Assembly (NCBI GenBank): GCA_019217005.1
Contig: JAHBNG010000005.1
Span: 1 to 64,000 of the forward strand
Reading direction: 5' to 3'
DNA: 64,000 nt
Source: Chloroflexi bacterium TSY
Lineage (GTDB): Bacteria > Chloroflexota > Anaerolineae > Caldilineales > Caldilineaceae
The position numbers were made by a program, and so were the translations under genes. Shown piece by piece: positions 55,343 to 64,000 of this stretch (position 1 is its first letter; each line of letters opens with the position of its first letter). The notes below the pieces were generated by a model. The model worked only from the letters and a program-made list of their open reading frames with translations, was not told the DNA's origin and ran no database searches.

Positions 55343-56746
55343 ATGAATCTAGAAACTAGAGCAACCATAGATGAAGCAGCTGGTCGAAGGAGCAATCAAT
55401 CTGGTCAACTTAGAATCTTGTTAGGGCAATTAATAAATTCAAAATTGCTCCTATTCACAATGATTCTTCTGCAAGTGCTTTGGTTTATCGGTATTTGGGC
55501 TACGGGTGCTTCTACATCTGGTGTAAGTATACTGTTCCATATACTCTATACAATTGTTTGTGGGCTCATCATCTGGATGTTGCCCGAAACATGGTTCATC
55601 AAATTCAAGCGAGTTAAGGAACGCTTGATCCAAAACCCCCGCACCATGCTGACAACCACCATAATCATTGTACTTTGTGTTGGTGCACTCTATTCTTATT
55701 ATCAGCGCGTGTGGACTTGGGATGAAGAGAATAGCTTTAAAGCGGCAAAGCTATTGGCAGAAGAAGGACCAGCACAATTTTTTGCTAACTATTCCTCTAA
55801 CGGATGGCTCGGTCGTTTTCATCCTCCATTAATGCCGCTGATATACGGATTTAGTACGCGTATCTTTGGGGTCAGTCTCCTTGTCATGCGCCTCGCTGCA
55901 GTGATGTTGGCTCTAGGTACGGTATTGTGTACCTATTTTTTGGGGCGCAGGTTGTATGATAATGAGATTGGGGTACTTGCAGCTTTTCTATTGCTAACAT
56001 TTCCATTGATCATCCGGCAAGGCGCAGCAGCTATGACGGATATGGGAGTAACGTTTTTCTTCACGCTTGCGATGTTATTAACACTGTACCTTTATCATCA
56101 AGCCACATACAGAAAAGCGATTCTTCTCGGAATTGTCATCGGTCTCGGACTTTTGACCAAATACACAATGCTTCTGATTGGTCCCGTCTTACTCGGTTAT
56201 TACTTGCTACATAGTCGGTTCCGCAAACTAACTCCCCATTTTATTGTGGGTGCTTTGATTTCGTTCACTTTATTAGGCGGCTGGCTTGCTTACGCCTATC
56301 AAATTGGCGTTCTGTCTGGTCAACAAACCAATCTTGTTACCGAATTTGAACCTGCGTATTTCTTTGTGAATTCAGAAGGACACGGTTGGTTGTTAGAATC
56401 CATCTTAACCAAACTGCCTTCATCAATCGGTATGTACAACTTACCGCTTCTGTTCATTGGGATTGTTTTGATTATTCAACATCGACGATTTAGTGATCAG
56501 TTTCTTCTGCTGTGGATTTTCGTTTTAGCACTTGAGTTGTTACTGACATTGCCTGATCATCGCTACTTTATGCCTATATTCCCGGCATTGGCCGTTGTCG
56601 GTGCAAATGGCATCAAGAACGTGCCCAAAGTATCAGACAGGTTAGTGCTCCTCGCAATACTTTTTGCAGTTAGTTCCTTGGTATTATTTGCTACGTGGTT
56701 CCGTTCTTCGGGGCTTTTCAATGAATGTTTCACTAGTTTCTGCTAA
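55343..56746 (+). CDS. GT39-like membrane glycosyltransferase
   Basis: 467 residues with about eleven spans after a short basic N terminus. The catalytic acidic pair lies in RVWTWDEENSFKAAKLL, and the outer loop GRFHPPLMPLIYGF is the conserved PMT-type HPPL motif; ALELLLTLPDHRYFMPIFP is the RYxxP-type motif near the C terminus. Its role is transfer of a lipid-linked sugar at the outer face. It starts 20 bases after the IS-X copy; AAACG offers only a weak ribosome site, so its normal upstream leader was probably displaced by the IS. Confidence 0.83.
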   Translation: MNLETRATIDEAAGRRSNQSGQLRILLGQLINSKLLLFTMILLQVLWFIGIWATGASTSGVSILFHILYTIVCGLIIWMLPETWFIKFKRVKERLIQNPRTMLTTTIIIVLCVGALYSYYQRVWTWDEENSFKAAKLLAEEGPAQFFANYSSNGWLGRFHPPLMPLIYGFSTRIFGVSLLVMRLAAVMLALGTVLCTYFLGRRLYDNEIGVLAAFLLLTFPLIIRQGAAAMTDMGVTFFFTLAMLLTLYLYHQATYRKAILLGIVIGLGLLTKYTMLLIGPVLLGYYLLHSRFRKLTPHFIVGALISFTLLGGWLAYAYQIGVLSGQQTNLVTEFEPAYFFVNSEGHGWLLESILTKLPSSIGMYNLPLLFIGIVLIIQHRRFSDQFLLLWIFVLALELLLTLPDHRYFMPIFPALAVVGANGIKNVPKVSDRLVLLAILFAVSSLVLFATWFRSSGLFNECFTSFC

Positions 56747-56764
56747 TATTTTGATTGGTTGAGT

Positions 56765-57389
56765 ATGATGCAAATTTCGAAAAATTTCGAACAAACTAAG
56801 ATTCACACGCAGCTAAACTCATATGATCGTTTAACGAGTATACGTGCATTTGCCCTCTACGGCATATTAATATCTGTTGCCTGTAATGCGACTGGCCAAG
56901 TTTTCTTTAAGACTGCACGTCTTGTGCATGAAGGTAAACCAGCGCTCTCGAGGGGTGGTTCATTTTAGGCGGACAATTAGGTTTACATTTTTGGGGGTGG
57001 TTCATTTTAGGCGGACAATTAGGTTTACATTTTTGCAAAGAGAAAAGATGTTTATATTTTCTACTTTGAGCCATGCTCAGGCAGAAAATGACCTCATATA
57101 GATTTTTATCTATGTATCAAAAGTGTAAACCTAATTCTGAACCACCCCGCTCTCGATATTTACAACCTATGAAGTTTGGCTTGGCTTATGTCTGTACGGT
57201 TTCTCTTCATTCATTTGGCTTTGGGTCCTAACGAAAGCTCCACTCTCTTATGCTTATCCAATTTTAGCTCTTACCTTTCCTCTCGTGGTTGCTCTTTCGG
57301 TTCTGTTATTTGGTGAAACTGTATCCCCAATGCGCTGGTTTGGGATATGTATCATCATTGCGGGCGTATCACTACTAGCGAAATCTTAA
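56765..57389 (+). pseudogene. SMR/EmrE-like (ArnE/F type) flippase subunit, split by MITE-A
   Basis: The first part (56765-56951) codes one span (ALYGILISVACNATGQVFFKTA). After the MITE, the second (57149-57389) codes two or three spans ending AYPILALTFPLVVALSVLLFGETVSPMRWFGICIIIAGVSLLAKS, split here as two blocks. Removing the 197-base insertion and one 8-bp duplicate restores a single ~140-residue SMR-family protein. With the intact homologue encoded nine bases downstream it would have formed the heterodimer that flips lipid-linked sugars, as ArnE-ArnF do. The pair is now probably non-functional. Confidence 0.8.
56952..57148. mobile_element. MITE-A copy 4 with duplicated left end
   Basis: A full 155-base copy (56994-57148) preceded by a second copy of its first 42 bases (56952-56993). 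The whole 197 bases are flanked by one 8-bp duplication, GCTCTCGA (56944-56951 and 57149-57156), so the partial left end was part of the inserted unit or arose within it. Confidence 0.92.
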
Positions 57390-57398
57390 TAGGCTAAT

Positions 57399-57755
57399 AT
57401 GGAACTCTACTTTTCTTATTCTCTACTGATCTTATCTGTTTGCCTGGGAGTAATCGGTCAATTACTCCTAAAACAGGGAATGTCGAAGTTCACCAATTTC
57501 CAATTAACGCAAGTTGTAACGCTCATATACAACCTGCCAGTTGTTATTGGCTTCAGTTGTTACGGCATTTCTATACTGGTCTATCTGCAAGTCTTGGAGA
57601 ATCTGGCCCTTTCGGTTGCTTATCCAACGATCAGCCTTGGATATGTTTTGGTCATTGTCTTCTCTAATTTTATCTTCAAGGAACCAATCAGTCGTTCAAG
57701 ATGGGCAGCAGTCATCGTAATTTGTATAGGTGTAGTTATTGTAGGCATGAATTGA
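57399..57755 (+). CDS. SMR/EmrE-like membrane protein (flippase subunit)
   Basis: 118 residues, four spans, typical SMR size. GQLLLKQGMSKF matches the first-helix motif of ArnE/ArnF-like and other DMT small proteins, and AYPTISLGYVLVIVFSNFIFKEPISRSRW the later helices. The drug-resistance Glu of EmrE helix 1 is replaced, fitting a lipid-flippase rather than a drug pump. It follows its disrupted partner and precedes two GT4 genes, suggesting export of a lipid-linked sugar. Confidence 0.8.
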   Translation: MELYFSYSLLILSVCLGVIGQLLLKQGMSKFTNFQLTQVVTLIYNLPVVIGFSCYGISILVYLQVLENLALSVAYPTISLGYVLVIVFSNFIFKEPISRSRWAAVIVICIGVVIVGMN

Positions 57756-57758
57756 CCA

Positions 57759-58931
57759 ATGAAAATCGGTGTTGATGCCACCTGTTGGCAGAATCGGCGC
57801 GGCTATGGACGACATATTCGCGCCTTATTTAGAGCTTTGCTCGACCTGGATGTTGAAAACTCATATACGTTCTTCGTTGATTCCAGACAAGAGACTGAAT
57901 CAATCCCATCCACAGCCCAATTACTCTTCGTCTCAACTTCTACGCCGACGGCATTAGCAGCTGCGTCCGATGGTCGTCGTTCACTTTCCGACATGTGGCA
58001 GGTTAGCCAATCTATTGCGCGATCTGGCTGCGACTTACTGATATTTCCCACAGTCTATAGTTTTGTTCCCGTTTTTTGCGGTGCCAAAAAGATCGTCATG
58101 ATTCATGACATCATTGCGGAGAAATATCCACAATTGACATTACCGAGTCGCACTGCTCAGTGGGCATGGAAAGCAAAAGTCGCTCTCGGACGGTGGCAAG
58201 CAGATGCAATTGCAACGGTTTCTGAGTATTCACGACAAGGAATCGCTGACCATTTCAACATTGAGTCCGACAAAATATTTGTTGTCAACAATGCTGGTGA
58301 TCCGATTTTTCGTGTGGTCGATCAGATTCAGATAACGCCAGAAATGGCTACCGTGGGCATTAATCAATCGAGCCGGTACGTTGTTTATGTAGGAGGGTTT
58401 GCGCCACATAAGAACCTCGAAATGCTTGTTGAGGCTTTTGCGCAGATCATACGAGAGTATGAATTAGAAAATGTAAAACTTGTATTGGTTGGTGAATATA
58501 AAAAAGAGGTGTTTCATAGTTACGCTGGTCTGATTCAAGAGCAAGTTGCCAGGCTTCATATCACAGATCGAGTAATTTTTACAGGCTATCTGCCAGATGA
58601 GCAACTCGTGCATTTACTGAATATGGCCGATGTTCTTGTTTTGCCTTCTCTCATCGAGGGATATGGGTCACCCGCTGTGGAAGCAGCTGCTTGTGGGTGC
58701 CCCATTATTGCAACGCAAGAAAGTCCTTTGCCGGGAATCCTAGGCCAAGGAGGCCGATATATTGATCCCAGAAAACCAGAGGATTTACGAAAATCCTTGA
58801 CCGAAGTTCTTACCACAACTCGTATCCGCCAAGAGATGGGCCAAGCAGGCTTAATAGCCACAAGCAACTTAACCTGGGATACCGCTGCGCATCAGATGCT
58901 TAGCATAATTCATCACATGGAATCGAAATGA
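57759..58931 (+). CDS. Family 4 glycosyltransferase
   Basis: GT-B enzyme of 390 residues. The C-terminal donor domain has YVGGFAPHKNLEMLVEAF, TGYLPDEQLVHLLNMADVLVLPSLIEGYGSPAVEAAACGCPIIA (in several blocks) with the EGYGSPAVE E-x7-E motif that binds the nucleotide sugar. The N-terminal half contains GVDATCWQNRRGYGRHIR, the usual acceptor-side glycine loop. Membrane-associated assembly of a surface polysaccharide is the likely role. Overlaps the next GT4 gene by ATGA (58928-58931). Confidence 0.88.
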   Translation: MKIGVDATCWQNRRGYGRHIRALFRALLDLDVENSYTFFVDSRQETESIPSTAQLLFVSTSTPTALAAASDGRRSLSDMWQVSQSIARSGCDLLIFPTVYSFVPVFCGAKKIVMIHDIIAEKYPQLTLPSRTAQWAWKAKVALGRWQADAIATVSEYSRQGIADHFNIESDKIFVVNNAGDPIFRVVDQIQITPEMATVGINQSSRYVVYVGGFAPHKNLEMLVEAFAQIIREYELENVKLVLVGEYKKEVFHSYAGLIQEQVARLHITDRVIFTGYLPDEQLVHLLNMADVLVLPSLIEGYGSPAVEAAACGCPIIATQESPLPGILGQGGRYIDPRKPEDLRKSLTEVLTTTRIRQEMGQAGLIATSNLTWDTAAHQMLSIIHHMESK

Positions 58932-60190
58932 ATCGCCCCTTAAACTTTTTGCATTTGACAACCTTCTATCCCCCCTATAGTTTTGGAGGGGATGCGATGT
59001 ATATCTATCGGCTTGCTCATATGTTGGGGGACGCGGGTCACCATGTTGATATCGTTCATTGTCTCGACGCATATCGTTTATTGCATCCAAGCGACCCTGA
59101 AGTCGAATTTGACGAACATCCACGAGTTGTCCGGCACGGGCTGAATAGTGGCCGGGGATGGCTGTCACCATTCTTGACCCAACAAACCGGACGCGCTTTT
59201 TTTAAGCTAGATCACATCAAACAGTTGCTTCAGCAGAAATCGTATGACGTCATCCATTATCATAATATTTCTCTGCTGGGACCTGAGATTCTGGGCATCT
59301 GTTCTCAAAGTAAAGAGGCTGTCAAACTCTATACAACACACGAACATTGGTTGGTCTGCCCAATGCATGTGTTGTGGAAGTTCAACAAGCGGGCTTGTGA
59401 AAAACCTGATTGCCTGCGCTGTGTATTAAAGGGAAAGCGACCGCCGCAATTATGGCGGTACACAGGCATGGTATCCAAGATGAGTAGCCAGGTTGACCAA
59501 TATGTATCTCCCAGTCGATTTACTGCAACCATGCACAAAGAACGGGGATTTCCACAACCGGTTGCCCATTTACCATACTTTATTGAGCGGGTTGATCATG
59601 AATGGCAAAACCCAGGGCCATTACCACAAGAAACCCCCTATTTTCTCTTTGTTGGACGCCTAGAGGTAATCAAGGGTCTACAAAATTTGATTCAAGCATG
59701 GAAACATGTATCGGATTACGACTTGCTTGTCGCTGGTACAGGAAACTATGAAGCGGCACTGCGTGAACAAGCAGCAGGCAATCCGCGTATTCGATTTCTG
59801 GGCGCTCTGTCTCAACGAGAATTAGGGGCACTTTATTTTCATGCTTTGGCCTGTATTGTGCCATCTATTACTTATGAGACATTCGGGATGATTATCATTG
59901 AAGCTTTTGCACGCAAGACACCTGTCATTGTCCATGACTTGGGTGCGTTGCCCGAGGTCGTTCACGATAGCAATGGTGGCTATATTTATAAGACGGAAAA
60001 AGAGTTATTGACGGCAATTGATGCTATCGCCACAGGGTCAGAGTTGCGCAGAAAATTGGGGGAGAATGGATATCAAGCATTTATTGCACAATGGTGTCCT
60101 GAGGCGCACTGGAAAATGTATTTTCATTATATTCATCAAGCCGCAAAGAAAAAATTTGATCCCAATTCTTGGAATCACAATTCGAATTAA
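58928..60190 (+). CDS. Family 4 glycosyltransferase
   Basis: GT-B fold, 420 residues. The acceptor domain begins NFLHLTTFYPPYSFGGDAMYI with the expected glycine loop; a Cys-rich stretch (RACEKPDCLRCVLKG) after TTHEHWLVCPMHVLW is found in a subset of GT4 enzymes and may bind metal. The donor domain shows FLFVGRLEVIKGLQNLI and the E-x7-E motif in YETFGMIIIEAFA. Substrates are unknown. It is coupled to the preceding GT4, and the next gene starts 23 bases downstream. Confidence 0.88.
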   Translation: MNRPLNFLHLTTFYPPYSFGGDAMYIYRLAHMLGDAGHHVDIVHCLDAYRLLHPSDPEVEFDEHPRVVRHGLNSGRGWLSPFLTQQTGRAFFKLDHIKQLLQQKSYDVIHYHNISLLGPEILGICSQSKEAVKLYTTHEHWLVCPMHVLWKFNKRACEKPDCLRCVLKGKRPPQLWRYTGMVSKMSSQVDQYVSPSRFTATMHKERGFPQPVAHLPYFIERVDHEWQNPGPLPQETPYFLFVGRLEVIKGLQNLIQAWKHVSDYDLLVAGTGNYEAALREQAAGNPRIRFLGALSQRELGALYFHALACIVPSITYETFGMIIIEAFARKTPVIVHDLGALPEVVHDSNGGYIYKTEKELLTAIDAIATGSELRRKLGENGYQAFIAQWCPEAHWKMYFHYIHQAAKKKFDPNSWNHNSN

Positions 60191-61593
60191 TTATTATTGG
60201 AGATTGAAGTAGAATGAATCCCCTTCAAGAAAAAAAATCTGATAGACAGGTGATTGTAATTGGTGGTGGCCCAGCAGGACTTACCGCGGCGCATGAGCTG
60301 ATCTCTAAGCATAATACACATCCCATCGTCTTTGAAAAGCTCGACAAAGTAGGCGGTATCTCTCGTACAGAGAATTATAAAGGGTACTATTTTGACATGG
60401 GAGGGCACCGATTCTTCACCAAATCGAAAGAAGTCAATGAATTTTGGCACAAAGTACTCACAAATGAGTTTCTGCGTCGCCCTCGTTTGTCTCGTATTTA
60501 TTATAATGGTCGCTATTTTAATTATCCTATCAAACCCCTCAATGTCTTAAAAGGATTGGGAATTTTTGAAAGTACGGCCATTATAGTCAGTTATATTCGT
60601 TGGCAACTCTTTCCGTATAAGGAAGAAGAGACTTTCGAACAGTGGGTCACAAATCGTTTCGGGAAGAGGCTGTTCCTCACGTTTTTCAAGACCTATACCG
60701 AAAAAGTATGGGGGATATCTACATCAGAGCTAAAAGGAGAGTGGGCCGCACAGCGCATCAAAAATCTATCATTGCGCTCGGCGATCACCAGTATGTTTAT
60801 CAACCCACAGACAAAAATCACGACTTTGATTGAAGAGTTTGATTATCCGCGTCGTGGTCCTGGTATGATGTGGGAAACTGTCAAGGAGCAAGTTGAGGGG
60901 GCTGGCGGCGCAGTCCACATGAACAGTGATGTTGTGGCGATCCACCGTGATGGCAATCGCATTTCCTCAGTCGATGTCCAACGAAACGGCTCGGTTGAAT
61001 CATTTAACGGCACAGATTTTGTGTCGAGCATGCCAATCACAACCTTTATCAAATATCTGGATCCGCCACCACCCGAGCACGTGCTGCAAGCAGCCCAGCA
61101 GCTTAAGTACCGTGATTTCCTGACGGTCTGTTTGATTGTCAAGAATGATGATCTCTTCCCCGATAATTGGATCTACATCCATGATCCCAAGGTAACGGTT
61201 GGGCGTATTCAGAATTTCAAAAACTGGAGTCCTGATATGGTGCCTGATCAATCTAAATCGAGTCTTGGTCTGGAATATTTCTGCAATGAAGGAGATGAAA
61301 TATGGTCCATGGCCGATGAAGATCTGATAGAGTTGGGCAAACGCGAGCTAGAAATAATCGGTCTTGCCAAGTATGATGAAATTGAAGATGGATGTGTCTT
61401 CCGTGTTCCGAAATCTTATCCAGTTTACGACTCAGATTACCGAGATCATTTGGCTATCTTACGCGAATATGTAGACAGCTTGGAAAACTTTCAGACGATC
61501 GGCCGCAACGGATTACATCGTTATAACAACCAAGATCATGCCATGTTGACAGGAATGCTCTCTGTCCGTAATATGATCTATGGTGAAAAGAAT

Positions 61594-63035
61594 GGATCAA
61601 TTGGATCTCATGTGGTTGACAAGCCGGCCATGAATGGATAGTGCGAGCTAAATATCTTGTGTCAGTCGGATCATGAGGTACCGGTCGAAAATAAAATGAT
61701 ATAAAATAAGATGTTATCCGAAACGAAGCGATTGAAAAAGGTGACATCGAGAATGACTTCATCAATAACGGTACCGCTAGATATCCCAGAAGTGGAAGTG
61801 TTAAGCAGCGAAATCACGTCTGAAAATCATTTATTGATTCGGGTAGAAAGCACCCAAAAAACAACAGCATGTGGTGTATGCGGAGTTGAGATTGCGTGTA
61901 CATTTGGCCATGGTCAAGAAATTAGCTTGCGCCATCTCCCAGTTTTTGGGCTTGAGACCTACATCTTGATACGGCCCAAACGGGGTCAATGTTTGTCGTG
62001 TCATTGTGACCCAACAACGACTCAAATTGTGAGTTGGTATGAACAAAGAAGTCCTCATACACAAGCGTATGATGAATACCTGGTCATGCAACTAATCAAC
62101 AGTACAATCGAAGATGTAAGCCTCAAAGAAGAAGTTGGGTACGATGCAGTCGTAGGCGCATTGAACCGTCTGATAGAGCCCAAAATCAACTGGGATGAAA
62201 TCGACGAAATCGGTACGTTGGGGATTGACGAAATCTCCAGAAGTAAGGGGCGCAAGAAATTTAGTGCGATCATTACAGCTCGTCAACCCAAGGGCAAGGT
62301 ACGGATTCTTGGAGTTCTCCCTGATCGAAAAAAAAGACGGTTAAGGCATTCCTAGAAGAGATTCCTGAGAGACTACGCCCCACCATCAACTATTGCACCA
62401 CCGACATGTGGGAGGGCTATATCAATGCGATTGATGAATTTATCAATGAGAATGATGATGTGAATGCATCTCCTGTTGTTGACCGATTTCATGTTGCTCA
62501 GAACTATCGAGATGACTTTGACGACCTCCGAAAAAGGAACTCAGACGCTTGAAAAAGAACTGCCTCCTGAAACTTATGACCAAGATTGCAAAGGAATGCT
62601 CTGGATCTTACGCAAAAATCACTCGGCTCTCAATCCTGAAGAGCGGCAGGAGCTTAGACGTTTGTTTGCTCATTCACCAGCCCTTCATCAGGCCTATACC
62701 TTTCGAGAAGAATTGACCGCCATCTTCAACCAGGAACTCTCTGTTGCCCAAGCTGAACATCGCCTTGAGGCTTGGATTCGCAAAGTTGAACGTTCCTCCC
62801 TTGATAACTTTGATGGCTTTATCAAAACCCTGCGCAACCACTGGCAATCCATTGTCAACTATTTTGACCAACGCATCAACAGTGGTTTTGTTGAAGGTCT
62901 CAATAACAAGATTAAGGTCATCACTCATCGATGCTATGGCATTCGCAATGTCTCTTCTCTTTTTCAACGTATTTGGCTCGATCTCCATGGCAAAGAACGT
63001 TTTTCCCTGTCAACCACATGAGATCCTGATCAGCC
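61594..63035 (+). mobile_element. ISL3-family insertion sequence
   Basis: 1442 bases flanked by the 8-bp duplication AAAAGAAT (61586-61593 and 63036-63043), the duplication length typical of ISL3. Imperfect ends of about 28 bases share GGATCTCATGTGGTTGACA. MITE-A also makes 8-bp duplications and starts GGGG, but its ends differ from this IS, so this element is not an obvious donor of its transposase. Confidence 0.88.
61711..63021 (+). pseudogene. ISL3-type transposase, frameshifted
   Basis: The N-terminal zinc-binding segment (TTACGVCGVEIAC ... GQCLSCHCDP) and HTH lead to the DDE domain: Asp in GTLGIDEISRSKGRK, Asp in TDMWEGY, and Glu in NSGFVEGLNNKIKV near the end. Frame changes occur at an A8 run (about 62328-62335, after VLPDRKK) and again between 62530 and 62555 around RKKELRRLEKEL, where A runs differ by one. 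At least two shifts mean no full protein unless slippage occurs at both. Confidence 0.8.
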
Positions 63036-63504
63036 AAAAGAATAATCTATGGGTGGTGAATGCCGAAGAGGAATATCACGAAGAGATTTATGAAGATAAA
63101 GAAGAGCAAAAAATTTATGATACAGCAATCGTGACTGAGGCAATTGCCAATGCCTTTGCAAAGTTGGACTCAGTTGCGTTTGGCTTGGCTACAGGCATCG
63201 CATTGAGTCTCGTCATCTTTGTGATGACGCTTACTTTGGTGCTCAAGGGTGGCTCTGTTGTGGGACCTCATATGCAGTTGCTTGATAACTTTTTCCCAGG
63301 ATATACAGTAACGCTATTTGGAAGCATCCTCGGAGCAGGCTATGGTTTCGTCATCGGTTTTCTCGTTGGATGGCTCTGCTCCTCTATTCGAAATGTCTCT
63401 ATGTTTCTGTATTTAGCGGTTATCCAACGACGATTTGAGATGAGAGCTTTGCGCAGTATCATTGATTATATGTAACCAATACGTGAAATGGAGATCATTC
63501 CCCG

Positions 63505-63843
63505 ATGACAGAAAAACAGGCAGAAATTGAACAAATAGTCCTAACGCGCCTGATGCGTCTGAATGCAACGGTCTACGGAATTGTTGCAGGTGTAATGGCT
63601 GGCTTAGGTCTATTTGTTGTAACAAATTGGCTGATTCTCAAAGGAGGGCCTATGGGTCCTGAAGGTGAACCCATTATCGGCCCCAATCTACACTTGCTAA
63701 GTCAATTTTTTATTGGATACCAAATTTCGTTTGTTGGAAGTCTTATTGGATTTGTGTATGCATTCATTACCGGTTTTATCATCGCCTATATATTTGCTTG
63801 GATCTATAATATGATTGCCGGTTTAAGAGACAAATCTAGATAA
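63505..63843 (+). CDS. Small LKGG membrane protein, paralogue of the oxidoreductase tail
   Basis: 112 residues, two to three spans. It repeats the pattern of the oxidoreductase C-terminal domain just upstream: a span, then VTNWLILKGGPMGPEGEPIIGPNLHLLSQFFIGY against LTLVLKGGSVVGPHMQLLDNFFPGY, then a Gly-rich span (LIGFVYAFITGFIIAY). The two may therefore pair in the membrane. No known family is recognised. GGAGATC lies 11 bases before the ATG. It would be co-transcribed with the oxidoreductase. Confidence 0.72.
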   Translation: MTEKQAEIEQIVLTRLMRLNATVYGIVAGVMAGLGLFVVTNWLILKGGPMGPEGEPIIGPNLHLLSQFFIGYQISFVGSLIGFVYAFITGFIIAYIFAWIYNMIAGLRDKSR

Positions 63844-63879
63844 GATCGATCATCTCATGTTACCAGCCTTACAACAGAT

Positions 63880-63936
63880 GGCGACCGTACGGATCCCAAT
63901 CCTTATGTATCATGATTTAGATTTACAGCGGTCGCC
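63880..63936. terminator. Short hairpin after the LKGG gene
   Basis: Arms GGCGACCG (63880-63887) and CGGTCGCC (63929-63936) with a 41-base loop and no T tract, 37 bases beyond the last gene. Nothing else is seen in 63844-64000. Confidence 0.3.
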
Positions 63937-64000
63937 CATATCAATATCTCCTCGCTCTTTCGCTTGGCAAATGCACTGGTTGTCAAGCAACAACTACCAA

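Larger units (their letters stand above)
60214..63475 (+). pseudogene. FAD-dependent oxidoreductase with C-terminal membrane domain, split by an ISL3-type IS
   Basis: The N-terminal Rossmann motif (VIVIGGGPAGLTAAHEL) and YYFDMGGHRFFTKS resemble UDP-galactopyranose mutase and protoporphyrinogen-oxidase-like amine oxidases. The region up to residue 460 is nearly a full enzyme. The IS follows GEKN at 61594-63035; with it and one 8-bp duplicate removed, the same frame continues (NLWVVNAEEEYHEEIYEDKEE) into two membrane spans around VLKGGSVVGPHMQLLDNFF, totalling 603 residues. A truncated product stopping inside the IS may retain the catalytic domain but not the membrane anchor. The locus suggests a sugar-nucleotide or lipid-linked substrate. 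Confidence 0.82.

Noticed and set aside
61594..63035. ISL3 element as the source of transposase for MITE-A
   Set aside because: Both give 8-bp duplications, but the terminal repeats (GGATCAATTGG against GGGGTGGTTCA) do not match, so the link is not supported.
1..64000. CRISPR arrays, phage structural genes, integrases, retrons or restriction systems
   Set aside because: I saw no regularly spaced direct repeats, reverse transcriptase, integrase, nuclease or capsid motifs; the repeats present are MITEs, IS ends or palindromes.

Overview
The window looks like chromosomal DNA of a free-living bacterium, most likely a member of the Chloroflexota (Anaerolineae/Caldilineae-like). This is an inference from gene style, not from a marker gene: exported proteins carry long Thr/Pro linkers of the TPTxTPT type common in that phylum, and the housekeeping genes (citrate synthase, GyrA, UvrB, RNase D, CorA, a polyprenyl diphosphate synthase) sit singly among many lineage-specific membrane proteins. 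No rRNA, tRNA or CRISPR array was seen.

Region 1 (1-25 kb) is mostly ordinary chromosome: gltA; an orphan alpha-toroid-like protein; an ISAzo13-type IS; a LuxR-type response regulator overlapping a membrane histidine kinase; a prenyl diphosphate synthase; rnd with a small membrane protein; a broken exported PQQ-type sugar dehydrogenase; corA; a Nudix hydrolase whose stop codon was removed by a MITE; an FG-GAP beta-propeller protein; gyrA coupled to a very basic Lys/Ser/Thr/Ala-rich protein; an AbrB-Doc toxin-antitoxin pair; a DUF3224 protein; and uvrB.

Region 2 (25-32.8 kb) is a transposon-worn stretch: a gene remnant broken by a MITE, an IS4-like element with a nonsense codon and a frameshift, a pRiA4b ORF-3-like protein, an enolase-superfamily enzyme, and two truncated IS fragments fused end to end.

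Region 3 (32.8-64 kb) is a surface-glycan or glycolipid locus read entirely on the + strand: GT2 polyprenyl-phosphate glycosyltransferases with a DUF2304 partner, several multi-membrane GT39/GT-C-like proteins, two GT4 glycosyltransferases, a paired SMR-type flippase, a GMC-like oxidoreductase with an adjacent epimerase, an FAD oxidoreductase with a membrane tail, and phosphodiesterase and sulfatase-like enzymes. It resembles a pathway that builds sugars on a lipid carrier, flips them and transfers them outside. At least five of its genes are broken by ISs, MITEs or frameshifts, so the locus seems to be decaying or phase-variable.

The most distinctive content is the repeat landscape. MITE-A (155 bp, GGGGTGGTTCA ends, four copies, each with an 8-bp target duplication) and MITE-B (215 bp, two copies in the same GAGACTG target, each with a 5-bp duplication) can both be delimited to the base, and one MITE-A is nested in a MITE-B. 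A roughly 75-bp palindromic repeat family and several long-arm hairpins lie between genes. I see no clearly new defence or metabolic system. The closest candidates are the GyrA/basic-protein pair and the FAD-oxidoreductase/LKGG membrane pair.
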